Positions 37,460 through 47,204 are shown, counted from the stretch's first letter. The stretch: DNA of 64,000 nt from Flavivirga abyssicola (GCF_030540775.2 NZ_CP141266.1:1165001-1229000); one strand, 5' to 3'. Translations and numbers: made by a program. The notes: generated by a model from the letters alone, not told the origin.

Positions 37460-38602
37460 TTAAAGAATATTGTTTTCATTTTCAGTAAATAAATCTAAAT
37501 AGTCACTAAACACATAAAGCCTTCCCCTTCGAGCTCCTGTTATTTCTCTAACTATCTTAAGACGTTCCAAATCTTTTAAAAGCTTATATGCTGAAGCTGG
37601 AGCCATGTCTATTACATCGGCTACAGTTGCAGCATCAATTATAGGTTTTGTATATAAATGATCAATAATTTTTTTTGCGTTTATTTTTCTACTTTTAAGC
37701 GTTTTTATTTTTTGATCTATATTCTTTTGAAGCTGTAAAATTCCTTCAAAAGTAGACACTCCGCTTTTTGCTGTCTCAATTATTCCTGTTAAGAAAAATT
37801 TAAACCATTGTGATAAATCATTATGTGTTCTAACCTTCATTAAATTTTCATAATATAAATCTCTATTCTTTTCAAAAAAATCAGACAAATAGAGTATAGG
37901 CTGCTTTAATATGCCTTTACTTACTAAATATAAAGTTATTAACAACCTTCCAACTCTTCCATTGCCATCTAAAAAAGGGTGAATAGTTTCAAACTGATAA
38001 TGAATTAAAGCTATTTTTAATAAATCAGGTAAAAGACTTAACTCATCGTTCGCGAATTTTTCAATGTCAGACATTAAATCATTTATTGAATTATGCGTTG
38101 GGGGGATAAATACAGCATCACTAATCGATGCACCTCCAATCCAATTCTGACTTCTTCTATATTCACCTGGAAGTTTATGTTCTCCTCTAACCCCTTGTAA
38201 TAAAATCTTATGAGATTGTTTAATGAGTCTAGAAGAAAAAGGTAGTGTATGTAACATTTTGACTGCTTCGTTCATAGCAACAATATAATTTTGAACTTCT
38301 TCCCAATCATCTCTCTTTTCTTTGACTATGTCTTCTTCACTCAAAAAAGCATCCTCCATAGTAGTTTGAGTACCTTCAATTTTAGATGATTGAGTAGCCT
38401 CCTTTGCGATATGCATACTAACATATAAATCTAAGTTTGCGAAATCTAACATATCCAGCCTCCCTAAGTGTCTATCGGCTCTACTCAATAAACTAAGGAC
38501 TTCCATATCTGTAATTTCCCAATATCTGTTAATAAAAACTGGTTGAAAACTCTTGTAATAACCTTGGTTTACAATATTTCCCGCTCTAAAATTATTCATC
38601 AC
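37460..38602 (-). CDS. Fic-domain protein with C-terminal winged helix
   Basis: A 380-aa probable AMP-transferase. The N-terminal Fic_N region is followed by the inhibitory-helix-like SSKIEGTQTTMEDA (about 71-84; (S/T)xxxE(G/N) type) and the catalytic HPFLDGNGRVGR (about 208-219). The C-terminal 90 residues form a winged-helix-like DNA-binding region (ATVADVIDMAPASAYKLLKDLERLKIVREI). This layout suggests a self-inhibited Fic enzyme that may control its own transcription. A tandem 41-bp repeat lies in its promoter region. Confidence 0.93.
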   Translation of the reverse strand: MMNNFRAGNIVNQGYYKSFQPVFINRYWEITDMEVLSLLSRADRHLGRLDMLDFANLDLYVSMHIAKEATQSSKIEGTQTTMEDAFLSEEDIVKEKRDDWEEVQNYIVAMNEAVKMLHTLPFSSRLIKQSHKILLQGVRGEHKLPGEYRRSQNWIGGASISDAVFIPPTHNSINDLMSDIEKFANDELSLLPDLLKIALIHYQFETIHPFLDGNGRVGRLLITLYLVSKGILKQPILYLSDFFEKNRDLYYENLMKVRTHNDLSQWFKFFLTGIIETAKSGVSTFEGILQLQKNIDQKIKTLKSRKINAKKIIDHLYTKPIIDAATVADVIDMAPASAYKLLKDLERLKIVREITGARRGRLYVFSDYLDLFTENENNIL

Positions 38603-38645
38603 TTCAATTTAAGAAGAATTCTATTTCATAAAAATAGGTAAAACT

Positions 38646-38727
38646 AAAATAACAAAAGACTTTATTTTATTTTTATGTTAAAATTTAAAATAACAAAAAG
38701 CTTTATTTTATTTTTATGTTAAAATTT
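38646..38727. repeat. Two tandem 41-bp repeats upstream of the Fic gene
   Basis: Copies 38646-38686 and 38687-38727 differ only in the AGACT/AGCTT region; each ends TATTTTTATGTTAAAATTT. They lie 44-125 bp before the Fic start codon and could be operator sites for its winged-helix domain. Confidence 0.75.
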
Positions 38728-38772
38728 AAAATGACGAGAGGGGTTCTTTTCCTTTTATCACAAATTTTAAAA

Positions 38773-40461
38773 TTATTTGATATCCCTCAATTTCAATTGT
38801 AAACTCACTTTTCCCTGCCATTCATTTTCATCTATAGAATACACTGCCCTAAAAGGTTTTTTGTTAGAAATCAGATCGAATTTATCACCCATTCCAAAGC
38901 CAATACAAACGATACTGCCTGCTTCAGGTTGTGTAGCTGTTAATCGTAAATGTGTTTTATCTGCTCCCACACACTTACCATAACCTGTATCTGTTAAATT
39001 TTCAGTCATAAAAATAGGGGTCATATTATTGGGACCAAAAGGTGCAAATTGTTTTAAAACTCTGTAAAATTTTGGTGTAATTTGATTCAAATCCATTTGA
39101 ATGTCTGCTCTTATTTCAGGAACTAACAGGTTTTTATCAATGGTTTTGGCTACAACATCTTCAAAGGCTTGTTTAAAAGCTTCATAGTTTTCTTCTTTCA
39201 ATGTTAAACCTGCAGCATATTTATGCCCCCCAAATTGTTCGAGGTGTTCACTACATGCTCCTAAGGCATTATAAACATCAAAATCTTTAACAGAACGTGC
39301 AGAAGCTGCTAATTTCTCTCCACTTTTTGTAAATACCAAAGTTGGTCTATAATATGTTTCTGTTAGTCTAGAAGCCACAATACCAATAACACCTTTATGC
39401 CAAGTTTCATCGTAAACAACAGTAGTAAACCGTTCCTGTTCTTTTTGTTCTTCAATTTGTTTAAGAGCTTCTTCTGTAATTCGTTTATCTGTTTCACGCC
39501 TGTCAAGATTATAATCATTAATTTCAGAAGCATATTTTGCCGCCAAGCCTTCTTCTGTTTCAGTTAATAGAGCCACGGCATAATTACCATGCTTCATACG
39601 ACCAGCTGCATTAATTCTTGGTGCTACAATAAATACCACATCGGTAATTGTTAATTCTGTCTTTTCAACCTGACTCAAAATCGCTCTAATACCAGGTCGT
39701 GGATTTGTATTAATTACTAAAAGTCCATAATAAGCTAATACTCTGTTTTCCCCTGTTATGGGAACAATATCTGCACCAATGGCTGTTGCCACTAAATCTA
39801 AATACGCCGTTAAATCATCTAATGTTTTTCCTTCTTTTTGTGCTAAAGCTTGGATTAATTTAAAACCTACGCCACAACCACATAATTCTTTATAAGGGTA
39901 ATTGCAGTCTTCCCGTTTAGGATCTAGTACAGCTGCAGCTTTAGGAATATCGTCTCCTGGTCTGTGATGATCACAAATAACAAAATCAATCCCTTTTTCT
40001 TTGGCAAACGCGACTTTTTCAATAGACTTTATCCCACAATCTAAAGCGATGATGAGTGTAAAGTCATTTTCTAAAGCAAAATTGATCCCCTTATAAGAGA
40101 TCCCATAACCTTCATCATATCTATTTGGAATATAGGTATGAACTAAACTATATCGTGTTTTTAAATATGTAGACATTAAAGCCACCGAGGTCGTACCATC
40201 TACATCATAATCGCCATAAACTAAGATATTTTCATTATTAGCTATGGCCTTTTCAATACGAGCAACCGCTTTATCCATATCTTTCATTAAATATGGATCG
40301 TGCAAATCATCCAAACTTGGTCTGAAAAAAGATTTGGCTTGATCGTATGTTTCAATACCGCGCTGCAATAACAGTGTTGCCAATACAGAATCTATTTGAA
40401 GCGCTTTTTGCAAGGCTTCAATTTTAGAAGTTTCTGGTTTAGGTTTTAACGTCCAACGCAT
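38773..40461 (-). CDS. recJ: Single-stranded-DNA-specific exonuclease RecJ
   Basis: A 5'-3' ssDNA exonuclease for recombination and repair, 562 aa. DHH-domain motifs: YGDYDVDGTTSVAL (about 80-93), ALDCGIKS and VICDHHRPGDD (about 160-171). The DHHA1 motif is QFGGHKYAAGL (about 410-420), and a C-terminal OB region follows. It lies 17 bp downstream of the OsmC gene. Confidence 0.95.
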   Translation of the reverse strand: MRWTLKPKPETSKIEALQKALQIDSVLATLLLQRGIETYDQAKSFFRPSLDDLHDPYLMKDMDKAVARIEKAIANNENILVYGDYDVDGTTSVALMSTYLKTRYSLVHTYIPNRYDEGYGISYKGINFALENDFTLIIALDCGIKSIEKVAFAKEKGIDFVICDHHRPGDDIPKAAAVLDPKREDCNYPYKELCGCGVGFKLIQALAQKEGKTLDDLTAYLDLVATAIGADIVPITGENRVLAYYGLLVINTNPRPGIRAILSQVEKTELTITDVVFIVAPRINAAGRMKHGNYAVALLTETEEGLAAKYASEINDYNLDRRETDKRITEEALKQIEEQKEQERFTTVVYDETWHKGVIGIVASRLTETYYRPTLVFTKSGEKLAASARSVKDFDVYNALGACSEHLEQFGGHKYAAGLTLKEENYEAFKQAFEDVVAKTIDKNLLVPEIRADIQMDLNQITPKFYRVLKQFAPFGPNNMTPIFMTENLTDTGYGKCVGADKTHLRLTATQPEAGSIVCIGFGMGDKFDLISNKKPFRAVYSIDENEWQGKVSLQLKLRDIK

Positions 40462-40478
40462 GGATTTGATTGAACTTT

Positions 40479-40901
40479 TTATTTATTATGAAAATGAGTT
40501 TCTATACTTAATTCTGAAAATTTTCGGAACATTTCCATAACACCACAATATTTTTCTATAGATAAATCAACAGCTTTTTGAAGTTTCTTTTCATTTAAGT
40601 CTGCTCCATAAAAATGAAAATGCATGGCTAATTTATCATAATATTTTGGATGTTCTTCAGTAAGATTCGCATCAATATCTATTTTAAAATCTTCTACATT
40701 TAACTTCATTTTCTTGATTAAAGAAGCAACATCCAAACCAGAACAACCGGCTAAAGCAGACAACATTAAAGCTTTAGGGCGATAGCCTTCACTTTTACCG
40801 CCATTTTCTTCACCCGCATCGATAAATAAATTATGCCCTGACGGATTAGTACTTTCAAACTTCATGTCCCCCAACCAAGTTGTTGTTATGTGATTTGTCA
40901 T
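40479..40901 (-). CDS. OsmC-family protein
   Basis: A 140-aa OsmC/Ohr-superfamily protein. The second catalytic Cys region is ALAGCSGLDVASLIKKMK (about 48-65). The segment upstream where Ohr has its first Cys reads GYRPKALML, without cysteine, so classic two-cysteine peroxidase chemistry is doubtful. It is the first gene of the osmC-recJ pair, divergent from the CMD gene. Confidence 0.88.
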   Translation of the reverse strand: MTNHITTTWLGDMKFESTNPSGHNLFIDAGEENGGKSEGYRPKALMLSALAGCSGLDVASLIKKMKLNVEDFKIDIDANLTEEHPKYYDKLAMHFHFYGADLNEKKLQKAVDLSIEKYCGVMEMFRKFSELSIETHFHNK

Positions 40902-40960
40902 TTTTTATGAATTATTTTTTGTTACTTGTAACTCCAAAAATACTACTAAAAAATAAAAAT

Positions 40961-41551
40961 ATGCCTTTAGTTACACCTTTATCTGCTGATCACGACTCAG
41001 AAACCAAAAAACTTGCCGAATTCTTTAACGAAACCTTAGGGTTTTGTCCAAATTCTGTACTTACCATGCAGTACCGCCCTGCCATAAGCAAAGCGTTTAT
41101 TAATCTAAATAAAGCCGTGATGGCTAATGAAGGCCGTGTAACTTCTGCTTTAAAAAGAATGATTGCCTGGGTAAGCAGTAACTCAACAGGTTGTAGATAT
41201 TGTCAAGCTCATGCTATTCGTGCTGCCGAACGTTATGGCGCAGAGCAAGAACAATTAGATAATATATGGGAATATCGTACGCATCCTGCGTTTAGTGATG
41301 CAGAACGTGCAGCTTTAGATTTCTCTTTACAGGCTTCGCAAGTTCCAAATAATGTAGATGAAACCATAAAAAAACGATTATACGAGCATTGGAATGAAGG
41401 TGAAATTGTAGAAATGTTAGGTGTTATTTCCCTATTTGGTTACTTAAACCGTTGGAACGATTCTATGGGAACCTCTATTGAAGATGGGGCTGTTGAAAGT
41501 GGTGAAAAATACCTTGAAAAAAATGGTTGGGAAACAGGAAAACATAGATAG
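40961..41551 (+). CDS. Carboxymuconolactone decarboxylase-family (peroxidase-related) protein
   Basis: A 196-aa AhpD-like protein, counting from the ATG at 40961 (MPLVTPLSADHDSETKKL). An in-frame earlier start at 40880 would overlap the divergent OsmC gene and adds an uncharacteristic hydrophobic piece. The redox motif is TGCRYCQAHAIRAAE (CxxC-x2-H), as in AhpD. The function is probably peroxide or quinone detoxification, which fits the divergent OsmC neighbour. Confidence 0.87.
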   Translation: MPLVTPLSADHDSETKKLAEFFNETLGFCPNSVLTMQYRPAISKAFINLNKAVMANEGRVTSALKRMIAWVSSNSTGCRYCQAHAIRAAERYGAEQEQLDNIWEYRTHPAFSDAERAALDFSLQASQVPNNVDETIKKRLYEHWNEGEIVEMLGVISLFGYLNRWNDSMGTSIEDGAVESGEKYLEKNGWETGKHR

Positions 41552-41703
41552 ACATTTAATGACTATATTAAGTGTTATTTAGCGTAAATAGAGCCTATTT
41601 ACTATACCTTCTATTGCTACATAATAATCAATTTTAAATTAAAAGACTTGGTCATTAGCTAATTATTAGCTATGTTAGTACCAACTTTTATAACCCCAAA
41701 ATA

Positions 41704-42486
41704 ATGAATTTACCTACAAAAACTGCTAGAGTAATGCTCTTTTGCATGCTCTTAAGTCTATTTAATTGCAATGAAAAAGCAAGTAAAAATAGCGATGAAG
41801 TCACGTATATTCCAAGAAACTCTTACTTTGTAGACAATCACCAAAGTGTAAAAGTTTACAGAGACAATATTTACAGAAAACCTATGAATGGCCATTTTAT
41901 AGTTGGTGATAAAACAACTAAATGGGAAGAATTTCATATAGAAAATGGCATTTTGCACGGCGATTATTATTTCTATCACAAAAATGGAGAAGTCTTTATG
42001 CATTCCATGTACAAAAATGGGAAGCTATATGGTCAAGAAAAAACTTTTTTCACTTCCGGAAAAGTGAAAAAAGTCAATAATTATAAAAACGGTTTACTTG
42101 ACGGAAAATCCATTTCTTATTTTGAAAATGGTGAAACATTGTCTGAATCGGAATTTAAAGAGAATAAGCCTATTGCTTCTGTAACATATAATGATAAAGG
42201 GGACATTGAATCTAAAATGTATATAGAAAAAGGGCAAAGCATAACACAATCTATTAAAAACGGAAAAGTGTTTAAAGAAGAAATAGCATCTAATTATGAT
42301 GATTTTAAAGGCGTAAAGTTTTATAATGACGATAGCTCCCTAGATATCTACTTACAGATGATAGATGAAGGCACAGAGACTTTTTTAGTTGAATTAAATG
42401 AAGAAGGTAAAGAAATAAAACGTATTAATTTTGCTACTAACCCAAGAGAAATCTCAAAATACAGAAAATATATAAGTAGTCTTTAA
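41704..42486 (+). CDS. YwqK-type MORN-repeat lipoprotein
   Basis: A 260-aa lipoprotein (lipobox SLFNC, Cys at about 21) with antitoxin-YwqK/MORN-variant repeats: ENGILHGDYYFYHKNGEVFM, YKNGKLYGQEKTFFTSGKVKK, YKNGLLDGKSISYFENGETL (about 75-150). In Bacteroidota such proteins are abundant and mostly not antitoxins. It stands alone, and a strong hairpin terminator follows. Confidence 0.85.
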   Translation: MNLPTKTARVMLFCMLLSLFNCNEKASKNSDEVTYIPRNSYFVDNHQSVKVYRDNIYRKPMNGHFIVGDKTTKWEEFHIENGILHGDYYFYHKNGEVFMHSMYKNGKLYGQEKTFFTSGKVKKVNNYKNGLLDGKSISYFENGETLSESEFKENKPIASVTYNDKGDIESKMYIEKGQSITQSIKNGKVFKEEIASNYDDFKGVKFYNDDSSLDIYLQMIDEGTETFLVELNEEGKEIKRINFATNPREISKYRKYISSL

Positions 42487-42513
42487 GATTAAAAAACAAA
42501 TAGTTAATAATGT

Positions 42514-42541
42514 AAGCCTCACTTTTAAGTGGGGCTTTTTG
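42514..42541. terminator. Terminator between convergent ywqK-like and UDG genes
   Basis: AAGCCTCACTT / AAGTGGGGCTT stem (one G-T pair) with a T-run on the plus strand. It probably serves the plus-strand gene. Confidence 0.85.
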
Positions 42542-42555
42542 TTAGCTAAAAGAGC

Positions 42556-43128
42556 CTAAATTAATCGGCTTACTTTTGCTCGTAGCTCTGGCAATACCTC
42601 AACATCAAACCAAGGGTTTTTTGTTAACCAAAACCGATTTCTAGGTGATGGGTGCGGTAAGGGTAAATAGTTTTTTGGTAAGTACTCTTTATAATTCGCT
42701 ACTGTTTCCGTTAACGTTTTCTTTGCCTCTTGTTTTAAATAGTATTTCTGGGAATACATGCCTATTAAAATAACCAGCTCGATATTTGGCAGCTTATCTA
42801 ATAACGGTTCGTGCCATTGCGGAGCACATTCTGGTCTTGGTGGTAAATCGCCTGTCTTTCCTTTTCCTGGGTAACAAAAACCCATGGGAATTAAGGCAAT
42901 TTTAGTTTCATCGTAAAACTGCTCATCGGTAACACCTAACCATTTTCGCAATTGCCTACCGCTGGGATCATCCCAAGGAACACCCGTTTTATGAACACTT
43001 GTTCCCGGAGCCTGACCAATAATAATGATTTTAGCATCTGGATGTGCTGCTACAATAGGACGAGGCCCCAATGGTAAATGTTCTGAGCATATTGCGCATT
43101 GTCTAATATTATAAAGCAAATCATCCAT
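42556..43128 (-). CDS. Uracil-DNA glycosylase-family protein
   Basis: A 190-aa UDG-superfamily protein (family 4/5-like). The start is set at 43128 (MDDLLYNIRQCAIC), because the longer frame to 43227 overlaps the upstream HopJ-like gene by 89 bp. Motif 1 is IIGQAPGTSVHKTGVPWDDPSG and the distal motif is LPHPSPRNRFW. A CAIC Cys pair near the N-terminus is present, but the full four-Cys Fe-S set is not evident. It excises damaged bases. It follows the HopJ-like gene by 10 bp. Confidence 0.88.
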   Translation of the reverse strand: MDDLLYNIRQCAICSEHLPLGPRPIVAAHPDAKIIIIGQAPGTSVHKTGVPWDDPSGRQLRKWLGVTDEQFYDETKIALIPMGFCYPGKGKTGDLPPRPECAPQWHEPLLDKLPNIELVILIGMYSQKYYLKQEAKKTLTETVANYKEYLPKNYLPLPHPSPRNRFWLTKNPWFDVEVLPELRAKVSRLI

Positions 43129-43138
43129 TAAACGAAAT

Positions 43139-43483
43139 TTATTTTTTACTGAGTGGCTCTTCATCAAAAGAAAGGCCATCGAAACCTGTTTTAATAAAAT
43201 TCCTGATATTTTGATGACCTGAGCCATTAGGATCGTTCAATACATCATCAAAATAAAACGTTCCGAAGCATGCCAAAGTTTCTTCTTTTGTTAAATCTTG
43301 TGCTTTTGCAAAAGCAAACAGCTTACAAGACCCAGAGTTCTCCCCTTTTTTATTTTGCAAGGCTCCATTTGTAAATGCTACTGGTAAAAAGTTATAATTT
43401 GCTTCAATAATGTCCATCGTTTCAGAAAATTCGATGTTTTTTGGCTCGTTTTTAAGTTTATCTTTAAATACTTCTATAGTCAT
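43139..43483 (-). CDS. HopJ type III effector-like protein
   Basis: A 114-aa cytosolic protein of the HopJ family, named for a Pseudomonas effector but common in non-pathogens. The signature reads FSETMDIIEANYNFLPVAFTNG, then NKKGENSGSCKLFAFA, then LACFGTFYFDDVL and GHQNIRNFI. No secretion system is nearby and its function is unknown. Its start overlaps the rsmI stop by one base, so it is co-transcribed with rsmI. Confidence 0.88.
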   Translation of the reverse strand: MTIEVFKDKLKNEPKNIEFSETMDIIEANYNFLPVAFTNGALQNKKGENSGSCKLFAFAKAQDLTKEETLACFGTFYFDDVLNDPNGSGHQNIRNFIKTGFDGLSFDEEPLSKK

Positions 43484-44160
43484 TACATTTTATTCTTACC
43501 GCCAACAACAATTACAATTTCGCCTTTTGGTGGTTTATTAGTATAATATTCTAAAACCTCTTTTGCGGTTCCTCTAACAGTTTCTTCATAAAGCTTTGTG
43601 AGTTCCCTAGACACAGATACTTGCCGTTCTTCTCCAAAATACTCGCAAAAGTGACCAAGTGTTTTTACTAATTTATGCGGGCTTTCATAAAAAATAATGG
43701 TTCTGGTTTCTTCTGCCAGCACTAATAATCGTGTTTGTCGTCCCTTTTTAACAGGTAAAAAACCTTCAAATACAAACTTATCGTTTGGCAATCCTGAATT
43801 CACTAAAGCAGGTACAAAAGCCGTTGCCCCAGGAAGACAATCTACTTCTATATTATTTTCTATACAGGCTCGTGTTAATAAAAACCCCGGATCGGAAATT
43901 GCTGGTGTTCCTGCATCACTAATCAATGCTATGGATGTCCCGCTCTTTAACTTCTGAATAACACTATTAACCGTCTTATGCTCATTATGCATATGATGCG
44001 ATTGCATATGTGTTGTAATTTCAAAATGTTTTAAAAGCTTTCCGGAGGTACGCGTATCTTCGGCAAGAATTAAATCAACTTCCTTTAAAATGTCAACAGC
44101 TCTAAAAGTAATATCTTTTAAATTTCCTATAGGTGTTGGTACGATATAGAGTTTGCTCAT
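43483..44160 (-). CDS. rsmI: 16S rRNA (cytidine-1402-2'-O)-methyltransferase
   Basis: A tetrapyrrole-methylase-fold rRNA methyltransferase, 225 aa. The usual start is LYIVPTPIGNLKDITFRA, then LILAEDTRTSGKLLKHF, the SAM-site loop ALISDAGTPAISDPGF and FYESPHK. It modifies C1402 of 16S rRNA. It sits between the DoxX-like and HopJ-like genes with one-base overlaps on each side. Confidence 0.95.
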   Translation of the reverse strand: MSKLYIVPTPIGNLKDITFRAVDILKEVDLILAEDTRTSGKLLKHFEITTHMQSHHMHNEHKTVNSVIQKLKSGTSIALISDAGTPAISDPGFLLTRACIENNIEVDCLPGATAFVPALVNSGLPNDKFVFEGFLPVKKGRQTRLLVLAEETRTIIFYESPHKLVKTLGHFCEYFGEERQVSVSRELTKLYEETVRGTAKEVLEYYTNKPPKGEIVIVVGGKNKM

Positions 44161-44516
44161 TAAGCTCTAATTTGTTTTCCTAAAAAATAAGACGGGAAAA
44201 TTAGTAATAATCCATAAAGTGAAAACCCTAAAATACCGTGTCCTGCATAATAATGCGCAGCTGTTGCCAATACCATATCAAAGAAAAAACCAGCATAAGC
44301 CCATTCTGTTAACCAAGTAATTTTCCGCCATAAAATCATAACAATACCTAAAACTTTTAATATTGCTAATGGAATCACGATATAAGTTGGGTAATTAAAA
44401 CTCTCGAAAAAACCTTTAATCATTTCTGTACTCGTAAAATACATAGAGGCAGAATACGCCATCAATAAGCACAGAAGTATTGTGCAGGTCCAGTATAAAA
44501 TTTTGTTTATTTTCAT
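44160..44516 (-). CDS. DoxX-family membrane protein
   Basis: A 118-aa inner-membrane protein with four hydrophobic segments (WTCTILLCLLMAYSASMYF; YIVIPLAILKVLGIVMILW; WAYAGFFFDMVLATAAHYYAG; LYGLLLIFPSYFL). It matches the DoxX-like subfamily; the biochemical role is unknown. It is in a compact minus-strand run, overlapping rsmI by one base. Confidence 0.85.
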   Translation of the reverse strand: MKINKILYWTCTILLCLLMAYSASMYFTSTEMIKGFFESFNYPTYIVIPLAILKVLGIVMILWRKITWLTEWAYAGFFFDMVLATAAHYYAGHGILGFSLYGLLLIFPSYFLGKQIRA

Positions 44517-44536
44517 TAAGTTATGGTCGAAAAGTT

Positions 44537-45277
44537 TTATTCAAACTTACTTTCAACAATTTGAATAAATCGCGTTTCAAACTCTTCTTTGCCAATCCAA
44601 TTGTTATAATCTGGTTTTATAATGTCTTCTATTAAAAGCTTAGCATCATCAAAAGTAACAGAGGTATTTAGCTGAGATATTACACGATCGTAATCTTCAC
44701 TTTTACCATCAAATAAATGTTTTATAAAAGCTATTTTATCATTAAGCCCAATATTAAACCCGCCTGTTTTTAATTTTTCATTCAAAGATCTTTTTTCATC
44801 TTTTTTTCCATTTCGTGATTTAGAAACAGGCTCAAAAACTGGTGTCTCTTTAAAACCTGAAGTAATTTCTTCTAGATCTGTTTTATGATATTGCTTCGGA
44901 ATGGCTTCTTCAAAAATAGCATCAACTTCTTGAGTTTCATGTGGCATCTGTGCTACCATATCCTTAATTGTTTCTATAACTGGCTCCATAATATCGTCAT
45001 CTTCAACCTCATCAAGATTAATATAAATTTTATCTTCAATTTCAATATTATCGCTAACCTTATTATTAAATGCTTTATCTAACATACCAAAAAAGGACGA
45101 GTCGCTCCCAATTGTTGGTATCCCTTCTTCAAAATTCTCATGTGCAAACTTTAATACCGACAACGTTTCATGAAGTGCTGATACTTCTGCATGCATTTTA
45201 ACAACATCTTCCTTCCCTTTTAATTTAAGAATTCTGTGTGCTATGCTAATGAGTTCCGACTCTAACTTCTTCTTCAT
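44537..45277 (-). CDS. Conserved flavobacterial cytosolic protein of unknown function
   Basis: A 246-aa acidic protein without a signal peptide or membrane spans. It opens with a helical region (LESELISIAHRILKLKG), has an Asp/Glu-rich linker (INLDEVEDDDIMEPV) and a well-conserved-looking C-terminal block (SLNEKLKTGGFNIGLNDKIAF ... WIGKEEFETRFIQIVE). This pattern is familiar from flavobacterial hypothetical proteins, but I cannot name a function. It is first in the 42556-45277 run and divergent from tdk. Confidence 0.75.
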   Translation of the reverse strand: MKKKLESELISIAHRILKLKGKEDVVKMHAEVSALHETLSVLKFAHENFEEGIPTIGSDSSFFGMLDKAFNNKVSDNIEIEDKIYINLDEVEDDDIMEPVIETIKDMVAQMPHETQEVDAIFEEAIPKQYHKTDLEEITSGFKETPVFEPVSKSRNGKKDEKRSLNEKLKTGGFNIGLNDKIAFIKHLFDGKSEDYDRVISQLNTSVTFDDAKLLIEDIIKPDYNNWIGKEEFETRFIQIVESKFE

Positions 45278-45322
45278 TATTTATAATTTTTAAATTATTG
45301 CTATTTTGGCTTTTGATTTTAA

Positions 45323-45330
45323 TAAATTTG
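45323..45330 (+). promoter_or_regulatory. Candidate -7 promoter element for tdk-alr
   Basis: TAAATTTG, an exact TAnnTTTG match, with a TTG 22 bp upstream (45298-45300), 53 bp before the tdk start. Confidence 0.5.
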
Positions 45331-45383
45331 CGTCACCTTTATACAAACGAATAATCGCTTTGTTTTAGTGCTAAAATTACGAA

Positions 45384-46031
45384 ATGTTTCTCGAAAATAC
45401 AGTAAATCATAAAGAACAATTTGGATGGATTGAAGTTATCTGTGGTTCCATGTTTTCTGGAAAAACAGAAGAATTAATCCGAAGACTTAAACGTGCGCAG
45501 TTTGCAAGACAAAAAGTAGAGATTTTTAAACCTGCTGTTGATGTGCGCTACAATGAAGAAATGGTGGTCTCGCATGATGCTAACGAAATTCGTTCAACAC
45601 CTGTTCCTGCTGCAGCTAACATCCCAATTTTAGCAGATGGTTGTGATGTTATTGGTATTGACGAAGCACAATTTTTTGATGATGAAATTGTAAGGGTCTG
45701 TAACGATTTAGCCAATAAAGGTGTTCGGGTTATTGTTGCTGGTCTTGATATGGACTTTAAAGGAAACCCTTTTGGACCTATGCCATTTTTAATGGCGACA
45801 GCAGATTATGTTACAAAAGTACATGCCGTTTGTACTCGAACTGGTAATTTAGCTCAATATAGTTACCGTAAAGCTAAAAGTGATAATTTAGTACTTCTTG
45901 GTGAAGTTGATGAATACGAACCCTTAAGTAGAGCTGCTTATTATAAAGCCATGATGCGTGATAAGGTTAGAAATATGAAAGTTAAAGATGCCGAAGAAGT
46001 GACTCCTAAATCTAAAAACTCCGATGCCTAA
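45384..46031 (+). CDS. tdk: Thymidine kinase (type II)
   Basis: Phosphorylates thymidine, 215 aa. P-loop [17 protein letters not shown] (about 21-37), DEAQFF (catalytic Glu region, about 93-98), lasso region THKV-like [19 protein letters not shown]. Only one of the usual four zinc cysteines (HAVC) is seen, as in other Bacteroidota forms. It overlaps alr by 8 bp. The separate dNK domain at 8504 suggests redundant deoxynucleoside salvage. Confidence 0.95.
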   Translation: MFLENTVNHKEQFGWIEVICGSMFSGKTEELIRRLKRAQFARQKVEIFKPAVDVRYNEEMVVSHDANEIRSTPVPAAANIPILADGCDVIGIDEAQFFDDEIVRVCNDLANKGVRVIVAGLDMDFKGNPFGPMPFLMATADYVTKVHAVCTRTGNLAQYSYRKAKSDNLVLLGEVDEYEPLSRAAYYKAMMRDKVRNMKVKDAEEVTPKSKNSDA

Positions 46032-47130
46032 AGCGCAAGAAACCGTACTTGAAATTGATTTTAAAGCACTTAAACACAATTTCGAGTATCTAAAATCAAA
46101 ACTCCAAAACAACACCAGGTTTTTAGCAGTCGTTAAAGCTTTTGGCTATGGAAGTGATTCTTGTGAAATAGCTAATTATTTGCAAAAACTAGGGGCTGAC
46201 TACTTTGCTGTAGCATATATTAATGAAGGCGTGGCCTTGCGCAAAGCTGGTATTACAAAACCTATTTTGGTATTACACCCGCAAGCTGTAAATTTAAAAA
46301 CATTAATAGCGTATTCCTTAGAACCTAGCTTATATAATGCAAAAATATTAAAGGAATTTATTACTATTGCTTCAGCAGAAAAACAAAATAATTATCCTGT
46401 TCACATAAAATTCAATACAGGTTTAAACCGTCTTGGTTTTCAGGAAAATGATATTGATTATATTACCTCAGAAGTAGAAAAAACAAACGCTATAAAAATA
46501 GCATCTATCTTTTCTCATTTGGCTGCTAGCGAAGATTTAAATGAAAAAGTATTCACTTTAAATCAAATTGCAAGCTTTAATACCATTTCTAAAACCCTAA
46601 TTGACAACCTAACTTATAAGCCTGTACTCCATATGTGCAACACTTCGGGAATATTAAATTATCCTGAAGCACATTTTGATATGGTTAGAGCTGGTATAGG
46701 GCTTTATGGATTCGGAAATTCTGAAAAAGAAAACAAAAATCTAATTCCTATTGCAACCTTAAAAACAGTAATTTCTCAAATTCACAACATAAAAAAAGGA
46801 GAATCTGTTGGTTATAATAGAGCTTTTAAATCTAATTCATTTTTAAAAACAGCCACACTCCCTATTGGTCATGCAGATGGTATTGGTAGACAATATGGAA
46901 ATGGTAAAGGTTTTGTGACCATAAAGGGGCAACAAGCTCCTATTGTTGGAAATGTTTGTATGGATATGATTATGGTAAATGTATCCAACATAGATTGCAA
47001 AGAAGGAGATGAAGTCATTATATTTGGAAAGGACATCACCGCAGAACAATTAGCAGATACCACAAACACAATCTCTTACGAACTAATAACATCTGTTTCT
47101 CAACGTGTTAAACGTGTTTTTTTGAAATAA
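46024..47130 (+). CDS. alr: Alanine racemase
   Basis: PLP enzyme supplying D-alanine for peptidoglycan, 368 aa. PLP-Lys motif [12 protein letters not shown] (Lys at about 39); the catalytic Tyr is in [10 protein letters not shown] (about 263-272), then [13 protein letters not shown], and the C-terminal [13 protein letters not shown]. It overlaps tdk, an arrangement frequent in Bacteroidota. Confidence 0.95.
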   Translation: MPKAQETVLEIDFKALKHNFEYLKSKLQNNTRFLAVVKAFGYGSDSCEIANYLQKLGADYFAVAYINEGVALRKAGITKPILVLHPQAVNLKTLIAYSLEPSLYNAKILKEFITIASAEKQNNYPVHIKFNTGLNRLGFQENDIDYITSEVEKTNAIKIASIFSHLAASEDLNEKVFTLNQIASFNTISKTLIDNLTYKPVLHMCNTSGILNYPEAHFDMVRAGIGLYGFGNSEKENKNLIPIATLKTVISQIHNIKKGESVGYNRAFKSNSFLKTATLPIGHADGIGRQYGNGKGFVTIKGQQAPIVGNVCMDMIMVNVSNIDCKEGDEVIIFGKDITAEQLADTTNTISYELITSVSQRVKRVFLK

Positions 47131-47204
47131 GCAACTTAACAAATGTTTACTTTTAAACTATTTTTATCTATTTTAGTATTCGCTAACTAAAAAATTTTAA
47201 AGAT

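Noticed and set aside
40880-40960. Longer start for the CMD-family protein
   Set aside because: It overlaps the divergent OsmC coding region; MPLVTPL at 40961 is family-like.
41704-42486. Toxin-antitoxin antitoxin (YwqK) label
   Set aside because: It is a lipoprotein with MORN-variant repeats and no adjacent toxin; the antitoxin label is inherited.
42514-42541. Possible small RNA between ywqK-like and UDG genes
   Set aside because: Fully explained as an intrinsic terminator between convergent genes.
43129-43227. Longer start for the uracil-DNA glycosylase
   Set aside because: It would overlap the HopJ-like gene by 89 bp and adds unconserved sequence; MDDLLYNIRQ at 43128 fits the family.
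43139-43483. Type III secretion effector (HopJ) implying pathogenicity
   Set aside because: Family name only; no secretion system genes, and the gene sits in a housekeeping operon.
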